Under the pieces are notes generated by a model. That model was not told the DNA's origin. It ran no database searches and saw only the letters and a list, made by a program, of their open reading frames with translations. From the NCBI GenBank assembly GCA_027596945.1, contig JADGJH010000347.1, positions 1 to 20,522 of the forward strand: DNA of 20,522 bases. Reading direction: 5' to 3'. The position numbers and the translations under genes were made by a program. Shown piece by piece: positions 9,777 to 18,652 of the stretch (the first letter of the stretch is position 1; the number at the start of each line of letters is the position of its first letter). The stretch comes from Physocladia obscura. Its lineage: Eukaryota > Chytridiomycota > Chytridiomycetes > Chytridiales > Chytriomycetaceae.

Positions 9777-10133
9777 CTAGCCGTCGTAATTGTTGTCACT
9801 AAGGGAAAGGATTTTTGCAATTTTGATCCATTGAAGCAATATATCTATAGCCTTGATCGCGATACATGTAGCAGTCAAACTCGATTTAGAAACTTTTTCC
9901 AAAAACTGTCGAAATGGAAACAATACATACGTTCTAACAAGCTTTAGCGGCAAACATGGAGGCAAGGGGACTTCCAGCATAATTTCAAAGAATTCCCATG
10001 GCCTCTCCGGCGGCTGTCGAAATCCAATTCCGAAAAAACAAATGCCAAGATTACTTTGCATGCGGAGGCATTCAGTCATTATAATCCCTATTTTTTTAAA
10101 TATTTTTTGAGACATTGTGTTTTGTTGATTCAT
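9777..10133 (-). CDS. Unrecognised 118-codon ORF abutting the MCMBP 3' end
   Basis: This is an open frame with a fairly hydrophobic, aromatic product. GICFFGIGFRQPPERPWEFF, then a Pro/Leu-rich segment and a Phe/Arg-rich helix are its most protein-like parts, and no family comes to mind. Its first ATG overlaps the MCMBP stop (ATGA, 10130-10133), but a later Met (for example the one before TECLRMQS, about 10078) is a more natural start. It would be transcribed in the same direction as MCMBP, so it could also be 3' untranslated sequence of that gene. The opposite strand is open too (9853-10110), so strand and reality are both uncertain. Confidence 0.3.
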   Translation of the reverse strand: MNQQNTMSQKIFKKIGIIMTECLRMQSNLGICFFGIGFRQPPERPWEFFEIMLEVPLPPCLPLKLVRTYVLFPFRQFLEKVSKSSLTATCIAIKAIDILLQWIKIAKILSLSDNNYDG

Positions 10134-12512
10134 CTTCCAACATTTCCCGAACTAGATCCTTTTGCCGCCCTAAAATTTCTCTCATTCTCCAAATCACCAC
10201 TCTTATGCCACGCGTCAATAGAAAGCTCTTGTTCACCATCCAACAATGTCAGAGCGCGGGCGATTTCCATCCGCAACAAAAACTGCTCCTGTGTGTATAA
10301 CGATCCTCCGTTTTTGGCAGTTTCTTTACGTGTGTCCATGAAGTATTTTGTCAAAACCTGTTTTCACAGGAATTAAAAAAAGACAGGAACATACAAACGC
10401 GTACNNNNNNNNNNGAAAAAAAACAAAAAACAAAAAACAGAAACTCAACTTGACTCATTTCTTCAGGAACTTCATAATTGACATTATTTGCTACAGAAGC
10501 GATGTATGCTCTCATAAGATTGAGAAGGTCTTCTGTGGCGTGGGCATTTGCAGCAGCTGTAGACACAACATTTACAGGAACAAGTCGTAAGATACATTGA
10601 ACCTATTTGCAGCATAAAGAGAAACGAGTTATTTTTCAATTAGAAAAATTGGGGTGAGTTTCACTTACATCAAACATGCATTTTGCTTGGCTTAAAACAA
10701 GCACAGTCAGATCCACAAAAAGTTTCCCAGCTGAATGTCCAGCAACATCGATCCCTGAACCAATTGCATATGGCAACTCCGCAAGCGAAACAAGGTCATT
10801 AATATGCCTAACATTCACCACACCTGAAATAATAATAAAAAATGTGGGTAAATTAAGCAAATAAAAAGGGGGCACACACCTTGTTCTTTAAGAACTCCAC
10901 CATCCATTCCCACTTCGTCAATCACAACACAAGTTCGGTCTGGAATTTGCAATTCACCACCAACAAGCCCAATAACAGCCGCAGCGGCATGATTTGAAGT
11001 ATTTTCACCAACAACATCTTTCCATCCCTCAGAACTGACAAAAACACCTGGTGCCATTCGTTTTTTGTTCAAATAATCAATCGAAAGCGGGATGTTGCGG
11101 ACACGTGGGAGGAGCGATTTGAGGCATTCAACGAGCGCCGTTGAGATTGCGGGAGACGTAATATTTGTGAGGTTTAACGGCAAGTACCCTGTTTGTAATG
11201 CTTCATGCCGTGCGCGACTATTGTTTTTATCTAATTACTTGAATACGTTCGTTTAAAAAAGCTATTTTGCTCCTCACATTTTCGAAACCAAATGAATGAG
11301 GAGATATTCAGCTGCAACTTGGTCGCCAAGAACATATGGTTGGAGGTGATCCAAAACAAGCTTGTGGAGAGCTTTATGATCAACTAACAAAATTTGGTTT
11401 GTTAACTTTTTAAGGACATAATAAAATACTTGGGAAATAACTTACTTGATTTTACTTCACTATTAGCAAGTAATGGGTGCGCTGATGGAGAAATTAATGT
11501 GTAGAATATGCAATGAAGTGTCGGCAGCGCCTTGAACGCGTCGATCTCACTGTTCATCCTGTTCATAATTGGATCTAAATTTTTGTTACAACCATGGAGA
11601 AAGGTAATGAAATTACAATGAATCGAAATCATCTTCCTTCTCTTCAGAAGAAACGTCATTGCTTGTTTCGAGAAACCCAACAAATTCAGCCATGACACCA
11701 AGTTGCAAATCCTCAGGATCGTCACCATAAATTTTAACTATGGCAAGTTGTTCAGTCGATTCCAAAGTTTGCTTACGTTGAATGTGGCGGTTGTATTGTT
11801 TGTCTACTTCAAGCATGTAATTGTTATGCAGTTTAAAAATAAAAATAGAATAAATCATCTTATTACCTGACACTTGCACTTGCATTCTTTCGAAAGAATC
11901 TGCGACGTCAGATACATTGGGTGAATGATTCTCCCAAGCTGCTTTGGCCCAAGAGGTTTCCGCCGGCAACCCAATGCAACATAATGGCACCTTTTGCGCA
12001 TATTTAACATTTCTTGCAACTGAATCGTCGATTTGCCACTCAGATTCAACATTGAAAGTTTCGGTGGGAAGAGTGTCACAGAAATGAGTCCAAACAGTCT
12101 TTTTCTGTTTGGTCAAAGAATTGACAAGAGATACCGAAGATATATAGATTTGAGGGGAAAATCCATTATCTTGCACCATTGCGCGGAATCGCACTAGAGA
12201 ATGCGCTGGGAGTGTTTGCGAGTTTGTCGATGAAACAGAGAGAAACGGAATCTGAATTGAAAGAAGAATATATCAGATAGCTGTTATTCTCCATAAAGTA
12301 ATGTATCTTACACTGTTCATTATTTCAGCACTAACGTTCGTTCGGAATTGGTGCTGGGCTGCTGAGACACCTGTGTTTAGCGTATAACCCAATGCTTAGC
12401 AGGACTCAACACAACACGCAAATCTGTGTACACACATACCACCCGCATCCACAAGACTCAGCAACTCTGAGAGCGTCGGCAATGCTGTTGTTTCTGCTGG
12501 TTCTGAAAGCAT
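10130..12512 (-). CDS. MCMBP: Mini-chromosome maintenance complex-binding protein (MCMBP/ETG1), ten exons
   Basis: This is a nuclear partner of the MCM2-7 helicase; in animals and plants it binds MCM subunits, promotes assembly or unloading of MCM complexes and supports sister-chromatid cohesion. Exons: 12512-12440, 12370-12312, 12251-11867, 11806-11617, 11558-11446, 11383-11278, 11217-10880, 10823-10669, 10602-10450, 10357-10130. All phases agree and give 599 residues (human 642). Family landmarks in order: LVRFRAMVQD (64-72), LPAETSWAKAAW (about 139-150), AIVKIYGDD (194-202), GDQVAAEYLLIHL (293-305), YLPLNLTN, CVVIDE (405-410) and FVDLTVLVLSQAK. The C-terminus is helical, rich in Leu/Arg/Glu. 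Introns are 56-69 nt, except the last, which holds the assembly gap. Intron 3 (60 nt) contains no in-frame stop, and intron 4 begins GTAATT, so both could be retained in some models. The ATG is the only Met ahead of the conserved N-terminus. Confidence 0.92.
10405..10414. other. Ten-N assembly gap inside the last MCMBP intron
   Basis: Ten undetermined bases lie next to an A-rich run, 36 bases into the last MCMBP intron. Flanking exons join in phase, so no coding sequence need be missing. The true gap length is unknown. Confidence 0.98.
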
Positions 12513-12711
12513 TCTGTGTTTCGATTTTCGGACTTGGGCAAAAAGAAAACGAATCAAAGAAACAGACTTGGTGACAAAATCCGCTCTGTCATCGCATTGG
12601 CACCACTCCCGAATCCACTTCGTGACAATTGTGTGATGTCAGTTTTATTATCCTTCTCTTATCTTTCAAAGCATACACCTTTCATAAAAAAACATTCATC
12701 GCACATTGCTG

Positions 12712-13017
12712 TCACGAATAACTGATATATTCAGGCTCAACCTTCATAAAAGTGAAAAGAGCGGCATTGAAATTTATTCGCTGGACGGACTCGAAGTCAT
12801 TGGCGAGGTGAATCCACTTACGCGTGGTAAACCGATCGCGTAATGTATGTAGTATTTGTTTGTTGGTTGACTGAATATTTATGGAAGCAAGATAACGGGG
12901 TTGCGCTAGCACAAAATTGTTGTTTCGCGCACCGCACACGGCAACAAGATTCCTTTCCTCTCGCGTCACGGTCGCGGCCATTACTTGAACCCATCGGAGG
13001 TCGTTATCTAACCCCAC
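12712..13017 (-). CDS. Unrecognised ORF, probably a terminal exon
   Basis: This is a 101-codon open frame with more even codon use than the surrounding AT-rich DNA. It starts around DNDLRWVQVMAATVTREERN and ends KVEPEYISYS at a TGA. Basic and mixed-charge helices are followed by RKWIHLANDFESVQRIN; no motif or family is recognised. No ATG opens the frame at its left end. Just upstream on this strand a GTGAAT donor, a TTACTAATG branch-point-like motif and two possible acceptors (CAAAAG, GGTTAG) suggest the frame is the last exon of a spliced gene whose first exon lies about 13085-13150. It ends about 200 bases from the MCMBP start on the same strand. It could also be a remnant. Confidence 0.4.
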   Translation of the reverse strand: MGLDNDLRWVQVMAATVTREERNLVAVCGARNNNFVLAQPRYLASINIQSTNKQILHTLRDRFTTRKWIHLANDFESVQRINFNAALFTFMKVEPEYISYS

Positions 13018-13932
13018 TTTTGGTTCATCATTGCATTAGTAACAACAAATCAAACCCATATTCTTTCATTCATTTGATTTCTAATATTCACCTCGAAGAA
13101 TTGTCAAAGTTTTTCTGGATGAGCAGATCAATCAAGAGTGGAGAATAAATATATGAAAAAAAATTTTTTTATATTATTCGGGTGACTGAAGATTCATTTC
13201 TTTTGCATTTCAATGTCAGATTCCCCAGATCATTCTAATCACACTGAGAAGACATGTTATTAATTTCTGGAAATATTGCAACACTGAATTTCCAGTTTGA
13301 TAGTACAAATCTTACTTATGTAACATCAAAATGTGAGTCCATAATACACCTGATATTAAAAATATTTAATGAGAAGCAAATAAATCTCCAAAAAGTCTGA
13401 AGATTAAACCATTTGCTCATGCAAGTGCTGTAGTAGCAAATTTCTAAAAATTTAAAAGGGGCTGGGCTAATTATACACAATAAAATTAAAACTGAGCATT
13501 TTGATTAACACAGAATAAAATTAATCTCTTAAAGAAATTGCAATTCCATTTTTGCCTCTCAATACTAGAAACAACACATGTGAGAGAGTGTATGAGCAAA
13601 GCATGAGGATGAAATTTAGGAGAAGGGATTGCAATTTTTTTATTAGACTTCTACTCCCACTACTACTTTCGCCATATCTGTATGTTATTTCAAGCAACTT
13701 ATTTTGTCAATTCTATTTTACCTCCATTATCTTATTTAATAATTTTGAAATTAAAAACCGTTTATGAACTGCAGTTCAAGCTGTTTACTATTCATGTTCA
13801 CAGTTTGGCTTGAAACACAATTTTTTTGTCCACAAACTGCAAAACCAAACCAGTTTTGATCAAACACTCAGACTCATCTTCCTCACAATGAATCAAATGG
13901 AATCAAAACAAACAAACATCATCAGAATTTAC
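13018..13932. other. AT-rich intergenic region
   Basis: Apart from the possible small upstream exon at about 13085-13150 (minus), nothing here is supported. The remaining open frames are short and AT-biased. The right end would be the 3' flank of the macro/F-box gene. Confidence 0.4.
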
Positions 13933-15720
13933 TCATTTCTTCATATTAAAAACTTTCACACACTTCAATATCCAGTCTGCAGAGTCATTTACACGACGTC
14001 GACTTCGTGACTCATCACAAAAATACATGCGTTGCCAGTTGATTCCTGCTTTGCCCAACACTTCAGCTTCTTGTCCAGGAATGCAAGCAAATCCTTCATC
14101 TCGGCACTTGATTTTCCATCGCCGTTTTCCCAATGCATGCCAGTTTTTACTGCATGCAAATAACTTTAATAAGGCACTCAAATCCAAGTATTCAATCATT
14201 CGCAAGCATACATCAACATTCAAAATCCCAAGCTTAACCAAGAAAGGATTTCCATTTGATTCCATCACTGCCACACTTGTTTTCACAAGAGGCACAGTTG
14301 GAGGAAACACTGTTTCAACAAGGTCAGTGTAAACCTTCAAATCACCATCCGAAAATACACAAAACACAACTTCATTGAAGCTGTCAAAATGGATGTCCAA
14401 AAATTCTTTTGCTGATTCCAGCGCAATTTTGGCTGCATCACTGGCCGGAAAACCAAGCCGCGCTGTGGCAATGCATGGAAAAGCAATTGATTTGAGTTTT
14501 TTAGTAGCTGCAATTTTGAAGCAAGACTGGTAACATGATTTGAGTGTGCCAGCATCACCGTCATTGGGCCCAACAGTGTGAATTATCCGCTTGCATGGAA
14601 GATTATAAGCGCCGGTTATTTTTGCTTGACCAGCACTGCATTTTCCTGCAGCCTTGCATTCTTTAGCAAGATCTGGGCCAGCTGCTCGGTGGATAGCCTT
14701 TTCAGCCGCACCAGTTCCTTTCAGTATGGTGTTGGTTGAGTTTACAATAGCGTCCGTCGAAAGAGCTGTGATATCTCCTTTCCTGTTTTGAAAAATATTT
14801 AAATACAAGCAAATTTCAATCAAGTAATATATTGTGCCACTAACCAAATTCGAATCTTTGTCCGCAAATCACAAGAATTTTCACTTCTATCCAGCCAGAG
14901 CTGGGAATTATAACAGCCATATCGGAAAATACGAGGCACCAACGGGCCAAGATTAGGAGGTTCATCATCAATCAAAACTTCGTCCAATTCAACTTCCATA
15001 TTGTTTTTCCACAACTCAATATCTGTAAAGTTCAGCAAATTTCACATTCAGATATAGACGCAGTTTTTTTTTTTGTTTGTTCGTTTTTTTATCACCTGTG
15101 GAACTTAACGTTTTTTGTGTGGAACGATCAAATATGGCTGGACCATCAAACGGAGCGAGAATCCACAACTTCCCAACATAAACAAGAAAACTTTGTTCTT
15201 GTAGCTCGCCAATTTCGAATGGGTCTGGCATTCCTGGAATAGATTGTGCAAGATCTTCATTCACTGGACAAGCAACTTCCAACCAATCAACCAGATTCTG
15301 TACAGAATATCCATGGAGAGAAAGTTTTTGAACAAGAAGCGCGGCGCACTTTGAATGGAACTGATATGAAAGCGCAGCCTCTTGATCGTAAAGGTTGAAG
15401 GTAAATCTCTTGTCATCCGTATCTTTTGCATCTTCAAAATCGATCGGCAGACTGTCCCATTCACGGACAGATTTCTTTTCATTTTGTTCAAGATCTCCGT
15501 ATGTTCCTGCAGTTCCGATTGGACTGAATTCAGCTGTTTCGATTTCGAGAGCTGATATGGTGTGGAGTTGTAATGATACTCAATGAAAGTACTTATAGGA
15601 GACGAACGCACCTCGCTGTCGGTTCCACCAATCATTCATGCTCTCTGGAAGAATCTCATATCCGCCGTGACTAGTCATTCCGATTCCACACAGTAAGCAA
15701 TATGTGTCCCAACATCCCAT
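13933..15720 (-). CDS. Cys-rich N-terminus + macro domain + F-box fusion protein, four exons
   Basis: This is a predicted adaptor linking ADP-ribose recognition to an SCF ubiquitin ligase; that role is inferred from the domains only. Exons are 15720-15612, 15551-15096, 15022-14845 and 14782-13933 (introns 60, 73 and 62 nt), giving 530 residues in phase. It opens MGCWDTYCLLCG (C3, C8, C11), with a later FHSKC (H102, C105) that could complete a zinc site; I associate this opening with fungal F-box-type proteins. The macro domain begins at WKGDITALSTDAIVNSTN (248-265), spans the exon 3/4 junction, and includes AIHRAAGPDL, RIIHTVGPNDGD and SIAFPCIATARLGFP (346-360). At 433-475, LNVDVCLRMIEYLDLSALLK followed by a Cys/Trp/Lys-rich stretch fits an F-box. 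The usual macro loop 1 (GGGGVD) is replaced by KGTGAAE (269-275), and loop 2 has ARLGFP where hydrolases have G-(V/I)-(Y/F)-GYP. Hydrolase activity is therefore doubtful and a reader role likelier. Confidence 0.87.
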
Positions 15721-16203
15721 TTTTTTTTTTTTTTTTTGCCCAGTCAGAGGAATAACCAGAAGTTTACACAAAATTAAATACTGCAAGTTTTCCATCAAAT
15801 GTCCATTTTCCAAGTTTTAACAACTCAGAAATGAGTTGTTTGAAAAATGCAAAAAACATTTCACTTGAAGCTGGTACCAGCTGTGAAGACATCTAGAAAC
15901 AGCAGCAAGGAGAAGTGTGTTCTACTGTCTTTGTGGAAGGTGATACAGTGGAAAAGATTACTGCCAAGATTTGGGTTTTGGCAATGCCAAAAATAATTGG
16001 AATGGTGACTGGTCAAGAAACTGCTAAGTATACGTTAGATAGAATTTTGTGCTGAACTTGTGCCTGTAGATGCTGTCTATTCAGATAAAATACTTCTTAT
16101 TACAATGCAGCCTATCTCTCAGTTATGTAAAACTTTTGATGTTGAATTTCAAATACTTACAAATGATGTAGCTCAATTTTTGTTCCTGGTTGGACAAAAA
16201 AAT

Positions 16204-16490
16204 GCAGGTTTAATTAATAAAAACCAGTTCAATGTGTAAGGAGATGTGGACAAGTTTTCTATTTTTTCTTTTTTTCTCTTTGTGTTTTTCTTCAAATTCT
16301 CTGCCTTGGCTAGTGGCCTTGCTTTCACCTACTTTGTGCCTTTGCTTTCTTTCTTTCCCTTCTTCTTTAATTTTATTTATCATGGTTATTCAATAAAAAT
16401 CAGCAGTTGGGGGTGTCTTGGTAGCTCCCCCATGTGTCCACATTTTGCCCAACTCTTTTTTCCCAGCATTTGACCCACAAGTTGAAATGC
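16204..16490 (+). repeat. Diverged copy of the DIRS-like terminal/short element
   Basis: This aligns along its length with 18390-18660 in the same orientation. Shared blocks are GTTT-A/T-AAAACCAGTTCA near the left end, AAGGAGA..TG...CAAGTTT, a TTTTTCTCTTT block, TTCTTTAATTTTATTT, a TCAATAAAA signal, GGGGTGTCTTGG, CATTTTGCCCAAC and TTTGACCCA. It is much more diverged than the 2268/18390 pair and sits inside the decayed gene, suggesting an older insertion. Confidence 0.7.
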
Positions 16491-16839
16491 TGCAGTTTAG
16501 AATGATTCCAGTTTTGGAACAAAATCGAAATTTTGTCTCACTTTAGCAGGAGGTCCCTCCACTAATACATGAATTATCAACACATATTTCACCTTTTCCA
16601 TTGGTTTCTGCTTTGAAGAATGTTCTTTTGCATATCTAACTCATTGCCTCATCCACTCCATGACACTGTGCAGTTGTTTGTCAGCCCAGATTATGTTCAC
16701 CTTCTCCACCAGAATGGTTTGCTAGGGACTCTCAAGATGTTGCTTCTGGTTGTCTTGCATTTTTTAATGAAACTGTAGATCAAATTGTATATGGTGGAAA
16801 TTAAGCTGGTGGTGAACTGTTAAGAGCAAATTCAGTGGT

Positions 16840-16889
16840 GTCAGTGTAGCGCACGTGCGGCCCAGAACATCTAAGGGCATCACAGACCT
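16840..16889 (-). rRNA. 50-nt fragment of 18S ribosomal RNA, antisense
   Basis: The reverse complement reads AGGTCTGTGATGCCCTTAGA, then TGTTCTGGGCCGCACGTGCG and CTACACTGAC. This is the nearly invariant 3'-domain stretch of eukaryotic 18S rRNA; I see one likely difference (GTG where GCG is usual). Sequence on either side does not continue as 18S, so it is an isolated fragment and not an rRNA gene. It lies inside the decayed gene region. Confidence 0.85.
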
Positions 16890-17703
16890 TAGACACGGAA
16901 AACTATATTTTGTTAAAGTGGGGTGATGCATTATAATCACCAGAAATTTGTTGTAATCAGCATTTTCATGGGCTATCATGGCAAGTTATGATTGGATTAC
17001 TTGTACTAGTCCAAAACTTTTTGTTTCTTTCAAAGTGATTGTTACAGAAATTAGTGGAAATGATACCAAATTGGTGTTGTTTGTTGGACAAGCTGCATTT
17101 TGCACAAACTATGTTGAATAAGTGAGCAATTTTTACCAATCTTTCATTCTGATAAATTCTGGAGCAGTTTTTTAATCATTGCCAAGCTTGTAACAGAATG
17201 GGTGGCTGGGGGCAAAATGACAAGTCTAATGTTGAAAGTTTGATACTCAGCTGTGGTTGTGCCAAAGTGATATAAAATGCAATTATTAAAAATCACAGTG
17301 GGTTTCACCTTGGTTTAAATAATGATAATAAGTATGTTCTTTTAAGTTTATTGCTGTTGCCTAATGGTTAAATTACCAGTGCATACCAGCTTAAATCATC
17401 TCCAGAAAAATTGGATTCATGGAACAAGAGGGAAATACAACCTCTAACCATTTTGGCTGTGCAATATACAGACACCATGCAGCAAGGTGGAAAAAAAAAA
17501 ATTGGGCGAAAAAAAAGCTAGTTCTACCATGCCACCGCAAGCTAACGCCCATTCAGCACCTGAACAGACAACTGCAACCACAATTTGAAATTGTGCAAAA
17601 TCTGTATCCCACAAAAAAATGGCATTCTTGCAACTCAGGCTGAATCAGACAATCTTGGAAGTGTTGGAAATGGAGAAGATAAAGACAATTCTATGTTTCA
17701 TTA

Positions 17704-18389
17704 AATAAATTAGTATTTCTCATTTATTACTATTAATATTTATTACCTGAATTGAAAGTTAAGTAAAATTATATTCAAGGTGCTGAAAAGAGATTATTTA
17801 CATTTTTCATCTTATTTTGATTAAAGTTTCAGTCAATCTTACACAGTTTACACAGGCAAAATAATCAACTTTCACACATTATTTTCTTGCATTTTGCCAT
17901 GAAAATTTTTTGCTTTTACAACAGTTTTATAGCTCTGGAGCATTAAAACTAACTGCTAAACTAAAACTGCTGACATAGGAATCATTATTACTATTATTAT
18001 TATAATTATTATTTTATTTGAATCTTCTGATATATAAACATATTTTTTTTTAAACTCTTGATGAAGGCATCAATGAAAAAAAAAGGGGGGGCGGAGATTC
18101 TAATTTGAAAGTTAGGTCAAAGAGTAGTGTGAAGAGACTGATGCAGTGAGTTAAAGGGTGGTGGAGTGGATTGAACAACAGCAGTGAGTTAAGATTGGTG
18201 TGGGCGATTGTTGAATCCTGCGAAGACAGATTCACTTGAACTAGTGGAATTGGCACAGTAAAGTATAATTTAGTTTTAAAATCTTATTATTTATTTCAAA
18301 GAATAGAACAACAATTTAATATACCCAATTCTGTGCCTCAAATTAAAACTTTTTTTGTGCCTCATTTCTAATGCCTCAATATTGATTAA
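17704..18389. other. AT-rich non-coding stretch between repeats
   Basis: No gene is seen. It holds an ATT microsatellite, a poly-A/poly-G run at about 18077-18092, and a short triplet of tgcctca-type repeats at about 18335-18380 just before the next element boundary. Confidence 0.4.
17982..18013. repeat. ATT/TTA-type microsatellite
   Basis: This is an imperfect run of ATT/TTA trinucleotides in AT-rich DNA, with no coding frame of note. Confidence 0.6.
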
Positions 18390-18652
18390 GCAAGGTTTTG
18401 ATTTATTAAAACCAGTTCAACAAGGCAAGGAGACTTGTCAAGTTTAAAATTTTGTTTATCTTTTTCTCTTTAACGACCCACGTCTAGTGCAGTTGTTCCC
18501 CCTACCCTCTGCCCACTACGCAAGCTTTGTACCTGTATTCTTTAATTTTATTTTTGTGTTTCTCAATAAAATTGGCATTTGGGGTGTCTTGGCAACATCC
18601 CCGTCTTCCTGCATTTTGCCCAACCTTATCCCTTGAACAATTTGACCCAGCC
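18390..18652 (+). repeat. Short DIRS-like derivative; left part is arm 2 of the inverted repeat pair
   Basis: Positions 18390-18503 match the reverse complement of 2268-2380 almost base for base, including CTTTAACGACCCACGTCTAG and the terminal CCCCC. Where the large element then starts its gag ORF, this copy passes within about 30 bases into unrelated sequence with TCAATAAAA, a GGGG...CCCC pairing stem (18581-18602) and CATTTTGCCCAAC. The same right half occurs at about 16300-16490. I read it as an internally deleted, non-autonomous form keeping both ends of the element. The copia LTR begins at its right edge. Confidence 0.7.

Larger units (their letters stand above)
15831..17703 (+). pseudogene. 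Decayed protein-coding gene of unknown family, interrupted by a repeat
   Basis: Protein-like reading runs along the plus strand but changes frame and meets stops repeatedly. From ATG 15831 one frame runs 74 codons with a single TAG (15894-15896), including EGDTVEKITAKIWVLAMPK, then stops at TGA 16053. The next frame (16051 to about 16203) reads ELVPVDAVYSDKILLI and on to QFLFLVGQKNAG. After the repeat insertion (16204-16490) a frame from 16496 gives FRMIPVLEQNRNFVSL and, past a TAG, PPLIHELSTHISPFPLVSAL. Further fragments include SYDWITCTSPKLFVSFKVI (16981-17119) and, near 17150-17220, FLIIAKLVTEWVAGG. A last frame ends DNLGSVGNGEDKDNSMFH at TAA 17701-17703, followed by AATAAA. I do not recognise the family. 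A transposon- or virus-derived structural protein is one guess with no firm support. It begins 110 bases head-to-head from the macro/F-box ATG. Confidence 0.5.

Noticed and set aside
9853..10110. Plus-strand 85-codon frame with Gly/Lys-rich product
   Set aside because: It has no splice partners or motif and overlaps an equally uncertain minus frame; I keep only the longer minus frame as a low-confidence entry.
12843..13148. A 101-codon plus-strand frame opposite the unrecognised minus ORF
   Set aside because: Its composition is poorer and splice-like signals favour the minus strand.
14027..14332. Plus-strand 101-codon frame
   Set aside because: Antisense shadow of the C-terminal macro/F-box exon.
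15261..15635. A 124-codon minus-strand frame overlapping exon 2 of the macro/F-box gene
   Set aside because: It is a shadow: the neighbouring frame links exons in phase and carries the FHSKC and downstream coding sequence through to the macro domain.
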